DNA of 64,000 nt from an uncultured Oscillospiraceae bacterium (GTDB lineage: Bacteria > Bacillota > Clostridia > Oscillospirales > Ruminococcaceae), in contig CAJTTB010000010.1 in assembly GCA_910579175.1 (NCBI GenBank), positions 31,454-95,453 of the forward strand, given 5' to 3'. Numbering within the stretch: the first letter of the stretch is position 1; the number at the start of each line of letters is the position of its first letter. The translations under genes were made by a program, and so were the position numbers. Of the stretch, positions 25,559 to 34,796 are shown piece after piece. The notes below the pieces were generated by a model, which made no database searches, was not told where the DNA came from, and saw only the letters and a program-made list of their open reading frames with translations.

Positions 25559-26749
25559 CTATTTTGTATAATTGTCAAAATAACCCTGAATCAAAATAAT
25601 TGGTGTTCCTTTATCTCCACTTCCAGAGGTTAAATCTGCCAAAGAGCCAATTAAATCAGTTAATCTTCTTGGGGTTGTTCCCTGAGATACCATCTGACCC
25701 ACCAAATTGTCATCTTTATTTTTAATATAATTAGAAATCGCCTGTTTTAATTCCTCACCTTTTAAATCAGCAAAATCATTGTCAGCCAGATACTTTAACT
25801 TTACTTCATTTGGTGTGCCTTCTAATCCCTTTGTATAAGCAGGAGAAACTACAGGGTCTGCCAATTCCCAAATCTTTCCGACTGGATCTTTGAATGCACC
25901 ATCTCCGTATACCATGACTTCCAAATGCTTTCCAGTCTTGTCCAGTAATTTTTGCTGAACACTGTCTACAAATTCCTGACAGTGAATGGGGAATAATTTT
26001 ACCATTTCCTCTGTCGCTTTATTAGAGCCCAATAAACCATATTTATCATTGTATCCGCTGCCATTGACTGGAGCTGTCATAATATCGTCCAACGCAAATA
26101 CCTTTTCTGCTCCAGCAGCTTTTAAAATGCGCTTGGTGCGTTCTCTGGTATGAATGTCACAACAAAGTACCTGTTTGGTATAATCCAAAATGCTTTTTGG
26201 GTTGTTTGCCAAAATAATCTGCACTTGTGCTCCACAACTTGCGATTAGCTCTTTATAATATTCTACATAATCAACACCGGTAAAGGTATGTTTTTGATAG
26301 CCAAACAGTTCGCGATATCGCTCTTCTGTCAGCGTATCTGTCCATGGATTGACGCCGGAAGCATCCAATACATCCATATCAAAAAGGTGATTTCCCACTT
26401 CGTCAGAAGGATAACTGAGCATCAATACAATTTTTTTAGCACCTTTTGCAATCCCCTTTAAACAGATAGAAAAGCGATTGCGGCTTAAAATTGGAAAGAT
26501 CACTCCAATGGTATCATCTCCAAACTTTTCCTTTACCTCTGTTGCAATCTGGTCAATTGTAGCATAATTCCCTTGTGCTCTGGCTACAACCGCTTCTGTC
26601 ACCGCAACAATATCTCTATCGCAGAGTTCAAAAGCTGCGCTTTCAGAGGCATTCAATACAGAGTCTACCACAATTTGACTCAAATCATCGCCCTCGCGAA
26701 TAATAGGGGCACGAATTCCTCTTGATACAGTACCTATTAATCTTTCCAT
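25559..26749 (-). CDS. CofE-like coenzyme F420-0:L-glutamate ligase family protein
   Basis: A 396-residue protein with the F420-0 gamma-glutamyl ligase fold: an N-terminal LIGTVSRGIRAPIIREGDDL, then LCDRDIVAVTEAVVARAQGNYA, and C-terminal LEVMVYGDGAFKDPVGKIWELADPVVSPAYTKGLEGTPNE. Homologues occur in many anaerobes that do not make F420, where the acceptor is unknown. No other F420 gene is in the window, so amide ligation to a different cofactor is possible. AGGAGA lies upstream of the ATG. Confidence 0.82.
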   Translation of the reverse strand: MERLIGTVSRGIRAPIIREGDDLSQIVVDSVLNASESAAFELCDRDIVAVTEAVVARAQGNYATIDQIATEVKEKFGDDTIGVIFPILSRNRFSICLKGIAKGAKKIVLMLSYPSDEVGNHLFDMDVLDASGVNPWTDTLTEERYRELFGYQKHTFTGVDYVEYYKELIASCGAQVQIILANNPKSILDYTKQVLCCDIHTRERTKRILKAAGAEKVFALDDIMTAPVNGSGYNDKYGLLGSNKATEEMVKLFPIHCQEFVDSVQQKLLDKTGKHLEVMVYGDGAFKDPVGKIWELADPVVSPAYTKGLEGTPNEVKLKYLADNDFADLKGEELKQAISNYIKNKDDNLVGQMVSQGTTPRRLTDLIGSLADLTSGSGDKGTPIILIQGYFDNYTK

Positions 26750-26948
26750 CTAACATTCTCCTAATTCTTGTAATTTACTGGGAAATATCTGTCTGTTTTG
26801 ATCTGCCATACAGACTTATTATAATATATCTTATCAAATTTGCAAGAGTGATTTTAAAATTTACACAAAATCTAAAAACGACTCAAGTCTTACTTGACAA
26901 CGTGCTATTGGGTCTGTAGAGTAAAACTTATAATTAATATTTACCATT

Positions 26949-27794
26949 ATGGAGGTTTTTACGACAACTCAAAAAATATTCAGTAAAAACGCTATTTATC
27001 AAAAATTTGAGGTACTCAAAACCAACCGCAACAAACGATATAAGTATTATGAATTCTTTGTAGAAGGTGTGCGCAACATCAACGAAGCGGTTAAAAATGG
27101 CTGGCATATCTGCTCTTTTCTATATACACGCGAAAAACCGCTGTCTGATTGGGCTCAGAATCTGCTGTGTACGGTTTCAACCGATGTCAACTATGAACTC
27201 ACCTATCCACTTATGCAGGATTTAAGCGATAAAGAGGACACATCAGAGCTTTTGGCGATTGTCCAGATGAGAACAGACAATATTACGCAGTTATCATTAT
27301 CTTCTAATCTTGTTTTGGCACTGTTTGACCGTCCATCTAACCGAGGCAATCTCGGTACAATTATTCGCTCTTGTGATGCTTTAGGCGTAGAAGGTTTGAT
27401 CATCACTGGACATGCAGTTGACCTTTATGACTCTGATGTCATTATATCCTCTATGGGTTCTTTTTTCCGCATTCCCGTTATCCGAATGCAAAATAACCAA
27501 CAAGTCACCGAGTTGATTGCACAGTTAAAACAAAACTATTCCAATTTCCAGACTGTTGGAACTACCGCACACAAACAACACCCCATCTATCGTTTAGACC
27601 TAACTGTTCCCACTTTATTTTTTATTGGAAATGAGACTGATGGATTGTGTAAAGCATTCAAAGAACTTTGTGACATACAAGCTACAATTCCAATGGACGA
27701 AAAATCCTCCGCATCTTCTTTCAATGTCGGATGTGCTGCAACAGTCTTTTTTTATGAAGCTTCTCGTCAGAGAAATGATAATTGCTGCGACTAA
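26949..27794 (+). CDS. TrmH (SpoU) family RNA methyltransferase
   Basis: A 281-residue SPOUT-class enzyme with all three motifs: DRPSNRGNLGTIIRSCDALG (motif 1), FFIGNETDGL (motif 2) and IPMDEKSSASSFNVGCAATVFFYEA (motif 3, where the usual Ser-Leu-Asn reads Ser-Phe-Asn). It probably 2'-O-methylates rRNA or tRNA. The start is uncertain: the only strong ribosome site, GGAGG, lies inside the first codons of the ATG frame (ATGGAGGTT), and the codon five bases after it is ACG. A bent-hairpin terminator overlaps the stop codon. Confidence 0.88.
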   Translation: MEVFTTTQKIFSKNAIYQKFEVLKTNRNKRYKYYEFFVEGVRNINEAVKNGWHICSFLYTREKPLSDWAQNLLCTVSTDVNYELTYPLMQDLSDKEDTSELLAIVQMRTDNITQLSLSSNLVLALFDRPSNRGNLGTIIRSCDALGVEGLIITGHAVDLYDSDVIISSMGSFFRIPVIRMQNNQQVTELIAQLKQNYSNFQTVGTTAHKQHPIYRLDLTVPTLFFIGNETDGLCKAFKELCDIQATIPMDEKSSASSFNVGCAATVFFYEASRQRNDNCCD

Positions 27795-27815
27795 GTCACA
27801 GCAGTTATTTTTTTA
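27778..27815 (+). terminator. Terminator overlapping the TrmH stop codon
   Basis: ATAATTGCTGCGAC TAA GTCACAGCAGTTAT followed by TTTTTTT; the loop is the stop codon itself. Nearly the same sequence recurs at 28328-28365. Confidence 0.85.
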
Positions 27816-27867
27816 ATTGTTATTTTATGTAAATTCTCCACTGCATCAATCCAAAGAACTGCGGCAT

Positions 27868-28212
27868 CTATGGTATTGTAATAATAAATTCCTCGTCATA
27901 TTTATCATTTAAATCATCGTAATCTATTTTGACTTGATATTCAGACAGCCATTCTACACTAAAATGTACTGTCTCCATAAACCCGTTCCCTGGATAAGTC
28001 CAAATATTTTGTTTTCCTATCCATGTCTTTTTATAAACTGACGGGCGAGACAAAAAATCATATTGAACAATAATCGTATTGGTATTTTGCGGTGATGTAT
28101 AAACGAATTGTTCTGTGTTTATAAAAGTATGGTAACAGCTTCGATATAAGCAGATAATTAAAAAAAGCATAACCAATACAATTATATATTTGATTCGTTT
28201 ACGACTTACCAT
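27868..28212 (-). CDS. Small membrane-anchored protein of unknown function
   Basis: A 114-residue protein with a basic N-terminus (MVSRKRIK) and one membrane segment YIIVLVMLFLIICLYRSCY, followed by an extracytoplasmic domain rich in Tyr, Asn and Asp. Type II topology is likely. No family recognised. GGGGTAAA lies before the ATG. It lies between convergent trmH and gyrA. Confidence 0.6.
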   Translation of the reverse strand: MVSRKRIKYIIVLVMLFLIICLYRSCYHTFINTEQFVYTSPQNTNTIIVQYDFLSRPSVYKKTWIGKQNIWTYPGNGFMETVHFSVEWLSEYQVKIDYDDLNDKYDEEFIITIP

Positions 28213-28327
28213 ATTTTTACCCCATCTATAAACCCATCTATATTCTCGTTGATTTTACTCAATATGCAATGTCTTTATCCAATTTATCATTTGATAATGA
28301 TATACATCCATCAACTTCTTTGAAATG

Positions 28328-28365
28328 ATAACTGCTGCAACTAGGTTGCAGCAGTTATTTTTTTA
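28328..28365 (+). terminator. Second copy of the TrmH-type terminator, at the gyrA 3' end
   Basis: ATAACTGCTGCAAC TAG GTTGCAGCAGTTAT followed on the plus strand by TTTTTTT. Flanks GAAATGATAA and GCAGTTATTTTTTTA match the 27778 copy. Its U-tract faces gyrA, so on the minus strand it offers gyrA only the hairpin. Confidence 0.7.
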
Positions 28366-30981
28366 TTCTTCTTCTGATTCTAACATCTCTTGTGAAGCCA
28401 ACTCTTGTTCTAATTGTTGTGTTTCCAATTCAGCTTGTTGTAAATTTTCTTCTTCTGTCTGTTCGACTAAAGCAGTTTCTTGATCGTCTTCGTGTTCTGC
28501 CCTCGCAATGGCAACAAGTCTATTCTCTTCTGCTAGACGCATAACCCGCACACCGGACGCATGACGCGACATAATGTTCACATCACTCACTCGGATACGG
28601 ATAATAACACCATCGTCGGAAATCATAATCAAATCGTCATCTTCATCAACCACTTTGATACCTGCCACATAACCTTTACTATCGGAAACTTTATAATTGA
28701 TCTTTCCAAAACCGCCTCGATTTTGAATGGTATATTCTGAAATCTGACTACGTCTTCCTCTACCCCTGTCTGTAACGGTCATAACGGTGGCATTTGGACG
28801 CAATCGCGCCATACCCACTACTACATCATTCCCACGCAGTTTGATGGCTTTTACGCCCCTTGCTGTGCGTGAGAGAGGACGTGCATCCTGTTCACTAATT
28901 CTAATCGCCATACCGTTGCGCGTTGCGATTAACAATTCGTGATTGCCATTGGTGAGTTTTGCAAAGGCAAGTTCATCTTCCTCGTTAAGATGAATGGCAA
29001 TCAAACCATTTTTCCGCACATTTTTGTAAGCGCTTAGTTCCGTTCGCTTAATCAATCCCTTTTTGGTTACCATAACCAAGTATTGATTTGGATTAAAGTC
29101 TTTCACACTAATCATATAGGCAATTTTTTCATCTGGTTCCAAACTTAATAAATTTACGATATTGGTTCCTTTTGAGGTGCGGCTGCCTTCTGGCAACTGA
29201 TAACATTTTAAACGATGCATTCTGCCCTGATTGGTGATAAACAGAATATAATCATGTGTGGAACAGACAAATAATTCTTCTACAAAGTCTTCTTCACGCT
29301 GAGTCATACCGGAGACACCTCGACCCCCGCGATTTTGTGTCTTGTATACGGCAGAGGGAAGGCGTTTGATGTATCCAAAATGCGTTAAAGTCACAACACT
29401 TTCCTCTTCTGGAATCAAATCTTCAATGTCTACCTCGCCACTGATCATCTGAATATCTGTCTTTCTCTCATCACCATATTTGCGGCGAATTTCTGCCATC
29501 TCATTTTTGATGATATCAATGACCAATTGATGGTTTTGCAAAATTTCTTCTAGTTCTTCTATACGCTGCATAATAGCTGTATATTCGTTTTCTATTTTCT
29601 GACGTTCTAGACCAGAAAGTTGACCCAATCTCATTGCAACAATTGCGGAAGCCTGCACTTCATCCAGATAAACTCCATCCGTTCCATAATCCACCAACTT
29701 CACTTCTTGGGTATAAATAACACCTTCTGCAGGTTTAAAACAGCGCTCCATCAGGGCTATTTTCGCACTGTTTTGGTCTTTGGAGCTGCAGATAATCCGA
29801 ATGACTTCTTCAATAAAATCAAGAGCAACATTCAGCCCTCTTAAAATATGCGCACGTGCTTGTGCCTTTTTTAAATCAAAAGCAGTTCTTCTGCGAATGA
29901 CATCGACCTGAAAATCAATATAATTATCTAGGATTTCTTTGAGTGTCATAATTTGAGGCTGTCCATCTACCAAAGCCAACAAAATTACTCCAATTGTTTC
30001 CTGGAGTTGACTATAGCGGTATAACTGGTTGAGTATTACCTGTACATTGGCATCCCTTTTTAGCTCGATGACAATTCTCATACCATCGCGGTCTGATTCA
30101 TCTCTTAAATCAGAAATACCCTCAATGCGTTTATCCTTTACCAAATTGGCAATGCTCTGCAACAGTCTAGCTTTGTTGACCATATAGGGAATTTCCGTTA
30201 CCACTATGCGAGAACGATTGTTTTTAAAATCCTCTATTTCTGTCTTGGCACGCAAAATCACCTTTCCTCTTCCGGTGGCATAAGCTGCGCGAATACCAGC
30301 ATAACCCATAATGATGCCACCTGTGGGAAAATCAGGACCTTTGATATACTCCATGATTTCACTTAACTCTGCATCTGGATGTTCCATCACAAAATCGACT
30401 GCATCAATGACTTCTCTTAAATTATGTGGTGGGATATTGGTTGCCATACCGACTGCAATTCCTGTAGAACCATTGACTAGTAAATTTGGAAAACGAGAGG
30501 GAAGTACAACGGGTTCTCTTCTACTGTCATCATAGTTTGAGGTAAAGTCCACTGTTTCTTTTTCGATATCAGTGAGCATTTCCAGGGAAATTTTGCTCAT
30601 ACGAGATTCTGTATAACGATATGCTGCTGCTGGGTCTCCATCAATAGAACCAAAATTTCCATGTCCATCCACCAGTGGATAACGCAAAGAAAAATCCTGT
30701 GCCAATCGCACCAAAGCATCATAAACCGAACTATCTCCATGAGGATGGTAACGACCTAATACGCTACCGACTGAAGTCGCGCATTTTCGATAAGCTTTAT
30801 CTGGTGTAAGTCCATCTTCATGCATGGTATATAAAATTCTTCGATGAACAGGTTTTAAACCATCCCTGACATCTGGCAATGCACGACTGACAATGACCGA
30901 CATAGAATAATCTAGAAAGGATTTTTTCATTTCCTTTTCGATATCCCTCTGTATGATATGTGATTGATCTGTATTATACAA
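28363..30981 (-). CDS. gyrA: DNA gyrase subunit A
   Basis: An 872-residue type II topoisomerase subunit that, with GyrB, introduces negative supercoils. The catalytic Tyr123 is in AAAYRYTESRMS. The quinolone region reads HPHGDSSVYDALV with Ser84 and Asp88 (E. coli Ser83/Asp87), the susceptible-type residues. The GyrA box is QNRGGRG near residue 540. The six C-terminal blades follow and the tail is very Glu/Gln-rich (to EMLESEEE). The TTG start is preceded by GGTGG. It is separated from gyrB by a YcxB-like gene and an IS200 element. Confidence 0.97.
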   Translation of the reverse strand: MYNTDQSHIIQRDIEKEMKKSFLDYSMSVIVSRALPDVRDGLKPVHRRILYTMHEDGLTPDKAYRKCATSVGSVLGRYHPHGDSSVYDALVRLAQDFSLRYPLVDGHGNFGSIDGDPAAAYRYTESRMSKISLEMLTDIEKETVDFTSNYDDSRREPVVLPSRFPNLLVNGSTGIAVGMATNIPPHNLREVIDAVDFVMEHPDAELSEIMEYIKGPDFPTGGIIMGYAGIRAAYATGRGKVILRAKTEIEDFKNNRSRIVVTEIPYMVNKARLLQSIANLVKDKRIEGISDLRDESDRDGMRIVIELKRDANVQVILNQLYRYSQLQETIGVILLALVDGQPQIMTLKEILDNYIDFQVDVIRRRTAFDLKKAQARAHILRGLNVALDFIEEVIRIICSSKDQNSAKIALMERCFKPAEGVIYTQEVKLVDYGTDGVYLDEVQASAIVAMRLGQLSGLERQKIENEYTAIMQRIEELEEILQNHQLVIDIIKNEMAEIRRKYGDERKTDIQMISGEVDIEDLIPEEESVVTLTHFGYIKRLPSAVYKTQNRGGRGVSGMTQREEDFVEELFVCSTHDYILFITNQGRMHRLKCYQLPEGSRTSKGTNIVNLLSLEPDEKIAYMISVKDFNPNQYLVMVTKKGLIKRTELSAYKNVRKNGLIAIHLNEEDELAFAKLTNGNHELLIATRNGMAIRISEQDARPLSRTARGVKAIKLRGNDVVVGMARLRPNATVMTVTDRGRGRRSQISEYTIQNRGGFGKINYKVSDSKGYVAGIKVVDEDDDLIMISDDGVIIRIRVSDVNIMSRHASGVRVMRLAEENRLVAIARAEHEDDQETALVEQTEEENLQQAELETQQLEQELASQEMLESEEE

Positions 30982-31272
30982 CTTTTATTCCACCTTTCAC
31001 AGCAGCATATCCCAATGGGATAATGGCTATATATCGTGACATCCTCCTCACTCTATCAAGACTGAGGCTTCCTCTTGCCAAATGCAAGCAGTCGGTTCTC
31101 GCTTGAATAGAAACCGTGTACAGTATCAGTGAGCGAACCCCGCGTGTCGCGCGGTTATGATATCTTTTTATGATTGCATATGCGAATTATTTTTGCATTG
31201 ATTGTCATAATCGCTATGCGAATCGACAAATTTTTCATTTCTGTATTTGAGCAGAATTTGAATTTATTTATG

Positions 31273-31704
31273 CTAGCCACCATTATTTTCCCTTTTTTTC
31301 CGTTTGTCTTCTGGACCTTGACTTTCTATATAGTTTTTCATGATATCTGTGGTTGTTTCACCTGTTGTCAATAGGCAAAAACTTTGACTCCAAAAACACT
31401 CTTTCCATAACTTGTTTCGTATTTGGGGAAATTCTTTTTTTAACAGGCGGCTGCTTGCACTTTTATAGGCATTGATAAATTTACTGATTTGTGTATTTGG
31501 GTGTGCTTTAAATAAGATATGCACATAATCTTTGTCATAGTGCCATGCTTGTAAGTCCATATTATAATTTGGAGCAATATATGCAAAAATTTCTTTCGCT
31601 CGATTGGAAATATCATCATCAAATATTTGTCTTCGATATTTTACAACAAGTATAAGGTGATAATACAATAGAAATACTGAATGTGAATTACTATCTAATT
31701 TCAT
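31273..31704 (-). CDS. tnpA: IS200/IS605 family transposase TnpA, HUH motif altered
   Basis: A 143-residue Y1 transposase of single-strand 'peel and paste' type. It has the family N-terminus SNSHSVFLLYYHLILVVKYRR, YKSASSRLLKKEFP and FWSQSFCLLTTG, and the nucleophile Tyr125 in MKNYIESQG. The metal-binding HUH motif should read HVH, but residues 60-62 are Tyr-Val-His (codon TAT at 31527-31525, one transition from CAT). Loss of the first His should impair metal binding, so the copy is probably inactive. The C-terminus is a charged extension (GPEDKRKKRENNGG). Confidence 0.92.
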   Translation of the reverse strand: MKLDSNSHSVFLLYYHLILVVKYRRQIFDDDISNRAKEIFAYIAPNYNMDLQAWHYDKDYVHILFKAHPNTQISKFINAYKSASSRLLKKEFPQIRNKLWKECFWSQSFCLLTTGETTTDIMKNYIESQGPEDKRKKRENNGG

Positions 31705-31741
31705 TTTAATATCAGTCCTTTACGTTTCATCGACTGAAGTT

Positions 31742-31771
31742 ATTATATCGTATATTTCTTTTGTTTGTCAA
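31742..31771 (-). promoter_or_regulatory. Promoter-like sequence upstream of tnpA
   Basis: On the minus strand TTGACA, 18-bp spacer, TATAAT, about 40 bases before the tnpA start codon. Confidence 0.65.
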
Positions 31772-31836
31772 TCTTTTATCACAGGTACCACTCACCCCAT
31801 ACCTGAAATGTTTCATAAAAATATAAAGTGTTGCTA

Positions 31837-32556
31837 TCAATCTAGTTTCAAATAGTCTTTTGGCAGATTCTCCGATAACAATTTAGAAATATTTTCCACC
31901 TGCTCATAACAACAGCGCTTTGGCAGGATAAATACATGTGCTTTTTGATACCCTATGATAAATAAATCCGAAGTTTCCCATACACGCAACTTTTGGTCTT
32001 TGTAATATAAGACATTTTGTTGTTCTCCTTCTCCCACAATCAGCGCATTGTCATAAATGGTTATTTGATACTGCTCTTGCCGTTGTTGTTTTTGAAGTAT
32101 CTTGACTGTCTGATGAATATGGTTAAATGGAAAATACCAAATAAATCCCAGGGCAGCAACGGTTAAAACACACATAAATACACCCATTTTAGAATCTGGT
32201 TGTTGCACAACTTGAATCAGGTAACAAACAAATAAAATGGCAATGATCAGACTACAGATAATATTTTTTTTATAAATGGTGTACCTCTGAAAGATTTGCA
32301 GTGCTTTTTTTACTTCTTCTGGGCGAAATTCATAGGTTATATGAATGCCTTGCCGATTTTTAAATTCTTGCCATTGTGTATCTGTGATGGCAATGGTTGG
32401 TGCTTCATCGAAACTGTCTGCAACCAGTCCATTTTGTGAAATCGTTCGCTCTGTAATATCTTTGATTAGATTTTGTTCAATTTCCTGCTCTACTGAAATT
32501 GGCTGAGGGTTTTCAACAAATTTTTCTGATGACTGTTGAATTTCTTTTTTATTCAA
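31837..32556 (-). CDS. YcxB-like membrane protein
   Basis: A 239-residue protein: a long polar N-terminus rich in Glu and Gln, two adjacent membrane segments (IICSLIIAILFVCYLIQVV and MGVFMCVLTVAALGFIWYF), and a C-terminal YcxB-like domain with ITIYDNALIVGEGEQQNVLYYKDQKLRVWETSDLFIIG and FILPKRC. Function unknown. The start is TTG with GGAG seven bases upstream. It follows gyrB by 14 bp and probably shares its transcript. It has no counterpart in the usual gyrB-gyrA pair. Confidence 0.75.
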   Translation of the reverse strand: MNKKEIQQSSEKFVENPQPISVEQEIEQNLIKDITERTISQNGLVADSFDEAPTIAITDTQWQEFKNRQGIHITYEFRPEEVKKALQIFQRYTIYKKNIICSLIIAILFVCYLIQVVQQPDSKMGVFMCVLTVAALGFIWYFPFNHIHQTVKILQKQQRQEQYQITIYDNALIVGEGEQQNVLYYKDQKLRVWETSDLFIIGYQKAHVFILPKRCCYEQVENISKLLSENLPKDYLKLD

Positions 32557-32570
32557 GTTTTTGCTCCTTT

Positions 32571-34502
32571 TTATATATCTAAGTTTTGAACATATCTTGC
32601 ATTTTTTTCAATAAAGTCACGTCGAGGTTCTACCTTTTCCCCCATCAAAATCGTAAATATTTCGTCGGCAGAAGCTGCATCGTCCATCTCCACTTGAATC
32701 ATTGTACGACGTTCTGGATCCATAGTCGTTTCCCAAAGCTGTTCTGGGTCCATCTCACCCAATCCTTTATATCTTTGAATATCTACTTTTGCCTGATTTT
32801 CACCAGAAAGCTCGCGAATATAATTGTCTCTTTGTTTATCGCTATAAGCATAGCGCACCTGTTTTCCCCGGCTTAATTTAAACAGAGGAGGTTGTGCTAA
32901 AAATACATGTCCCTGTTCAATTAATGGACGCATAAACCGAAAGAAAAATGTCAACAACAGTGTTCTAATATGAGAACCATCTACATCGGCATCTGCCATA
33001 ATGATCACTTTTCCATATCTGAGTTTGGTCAAATCAAAATCCTCTCCAATACCAGTCCCCAATGCAGTGACAACTGGCATTAATTTTTCATTGCCATATA
33101 CTTTGTCTAATCTGGCTTTTTCCACATTGAGCATCTTTCCCCAAAGAGGCAAAATTGCTTGAAAACGGCGGTCACGTCCCGATTTCGCAGAACCACCTGC
33201 GGAATCACCTTCCACAATATAAATTTCAGTATAACTGGAATCTCGTTCAGAACAATCTGCTAATTTCCCGGGCAAAGCAGCTGATTCTAATACAGATTTA
33301 CGGCGGGTAAGTTCTCTTGCCTTTCTCGCTGCTTCTCTTGCACGCTGCGCATTGACTGCTTTATCAAAAATACTGCGTACAACTGCTGGATTCTCCTCAA
33401 AATAATTGGTGAGTTTTTCAGAGACCAAACTGTCCACTAAAGGACGTGCCTCTGGATTTCCCAGTTTTCCTTTTACCTGGCTGTCAAATTCACAATCGGT
33501 CAATTTGATGGAAATAATAGCAGTCAAACCTTCTCTGACATCATCTCCAGACAATTTTGGATCAGATTCCTTGAGTAAATTGTGTTTCTTCCCATAATCA
33601 TTAAAAACTCTAGTCAGTGCATTTTTAAATCCAGTTTCATGAGTACCACCGTCAATGGTGTGTACATTATTTGCAAAGGACATGATCACTTCATTGTAGC
33701 TGTCATTGTATTGCATGGCAATTTCCGCTACTGCATCGCCAATTTCTTTTTTGAGATAGATAATTTCGTCATGTAATACTTCTTGTTGCTTTGTAGAATG
33801 AATATGTTCCACAAAACTGCAAATACCACCTTCATAACAGAGTGTTTCTTCTAGTATGTGATTGGAATCTCTTTTATCTGTTAACTTAATGGTGACTCCA
33901 GCATTTAAGAATGCTTGTTCGCGCAATCGTTTTAACAGTACTTCATATTCGTATTCGGTTGTTTCAAAAATGTTTCCGTCTGCCTTGAATATTACTTCCG
34001 TTCCTGTTTTTGTAGTGGTTCCCACTTCTTTGAGTGCTTCTTGATAATCTCCATGTTCAAAATACTGAAAGTATTCATGTTCTCCGTTAAAAATTCTCAG
34101 CTCTAAAAATTCACTCAGTGCATTGACGACAGAAGCGCCTACTCCATGCAATCCACCTGCCATTTTGTAACCACCGCCGCCAAATTTTCCACCAGCATGG
34201 AGAATCGTATATACAACTGTTGCAGCAGAGATTCCCTCTTTTGGATGAATTCCAATTGGAATTCCGCGACCGTTGTCAGTGACTTTAATAATATTGTCTG
34301 GGAGGATTTCCACTGTAATTTCATCGCAATATCCTGCTAATGCTTCATCAATTGCATTGTCAACAATCTCATATACCAGATGATGTAAGCCTTTTGGACC
34401 AGTAGAGCCGATATACATACCTGGTCTTTTTCGAACTGCTTCTAATCCTTCTAGTACTTGTATTTGATTTTCATCGTAATTTTGATTGTTTTTGTTCTCC
34501 AT
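32571..34502 (-). CDS. gyrB: DNA gyrase subunit B
   Basis: A 643-residue ATPase subunit of gyrase. The GHKL ATP site shows IVDNAIDEALAGYCDEI, DNGRGIP and GGKFGGGGYKMAGGLHGVGASVVNALSE. The Toprim domain has EGDSAGGSAKSGRDR, PLWGKMLNVEKAR and MADADVDGSHIRTLLLTFF; the C-terminal QRYKGLGEMDPEQLWETTMDP follows. AGGAGG precedes the ATG. Its neighbours recF-remB upstream are in the standard order. Confidence 0.97.
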   Translation of the reverse strand: MENKNNQNYDENQIQVLEGLEAVRKRPGMYIGSTGPKGLHHLVYEIVDNAIDEALAGYCDEITVEILPDNIIKVTDNGRGIPIGIHPKEGISAATVVYTILHAGGKFGGGGYKMAGGLHGVGASVVNALSEFLELRIFNGEHEYFQYFEHGDYQEALKEVGTTTKTGTEVIFKADGNIFETTEYEYEVLLKRLREQAFLNAGVTIKLTDKRDSNHILEETLCYEGGICSFVEHIHSTKQQEVLHDEIIYLKKEIGDAVAEIAMQYNDSYNEVIMSFANNVHTIDGGTHETGFKNALTRVFNDYGKKHNLLKESDPKLSGDDVREGLTAIISIKLTDCEFDSQVKGKLGNPEARPLVDSLVSEKLTNYFEENPAVVRSIFDKAVNAQRAREAARKARELTRRKSVLESAALPGKLADCSERDSSYTEIYIVEGDSAGGSAKSGRDRRFQAILPLWGKMLNVEKARLDKVYGNEKLMPVVTALGTGIGEDFDLTKLRYGKVIIMADADVDGSHIRTLLLTFFFRFMRPLIEQGHVFLAQPPLFKLSRGKQVRYAYSDKQRDNYIRELSGENQAKVDIQRYKGLGEMDPEQLWETTMDPERRTMIQVEMDDAASADEIFTILMGEKVEPRRDFIEKNARYVQNLDI

Positions 34503-34511
34503 ATGAGCCTC

Positions 34512-34784
34512 CTATTTTTTTATTTGTTTGATATAAGTTGCTTGTGCTCTCTTTAACAGTGTTTGTGCTGATATTTGAGAGATATAGACGATTGTTTTGG
34601 CATTGTTGCGGCAGATAATAAAGGATTTTGGCATTTCATAAGATACATTTTGTATCTGTTGGTGTTTGGTAGAACTTGATAGAAATTCTCTGGTAAACTT
34701 TGAGACAGATGTGTTTTCGATGTCAAAGATTCCTATGATATCTTGCGTCTTTATCATGGTTTCTTGACCCAAATGAAGGTACAA
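34512..34784 (-). CDS. remB: Extracellular matrix regulator RemB (DUF370)
   Basis: A 90-residue protein with the family core YLHLGQETMIKTQDIIGIFDIENTS, EMPKSFIICRNN and VYISQISAQTLLKRA. RemB-type proteins bind DNA and, in Bacillus, act with RemA on matrix genes. The TTG at 34784 gives the canonical MYLHLG start and has AGGAG nine bases upstream; the ATG at 34793 directly abuts that site. Its position between recF and gyrB is conserved. Confidence 0.9.
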   Translation of the reverse strand: MYLHLGQETMIKTQDIIGIFDIENTSVSKFTREFLSSSTKHQQIQNVSYEMPKSFIICRNNAKTIVYISQISAQTLLKRAQATYIKQIKK

Positions 34785-34796
34785 TTGTATCATCTC

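Larger units (their letters stand above)
31036..31790 (-). mobile_element. IS200/IS605-family element with omegaRNA-like right end, no tnpB
   Basis: The element holds tnpA (31273-31704) read leftwards, a promoter and a small hairpin (CAGTC/GACTG) on the left-end side, and a structured right end at 31036-31165. Read on the minus strand that end has CCGCGCGACACGCGGGGTT, GCTTGCATTTGGCAAGAGG, then GAAGCCTCAGTCTTGATAG and AGTGAGGAGGATGTCACG. This order resembles right ends of tnpB-bearing IS605 elements, which encode the 3' scaffold of omegaRNA, yet no tnpB is present. The outer left boundary (about 31790) is an estimate. It is inserted between gyrA and the gene downstream of gyrB. Confidence 0.7.
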
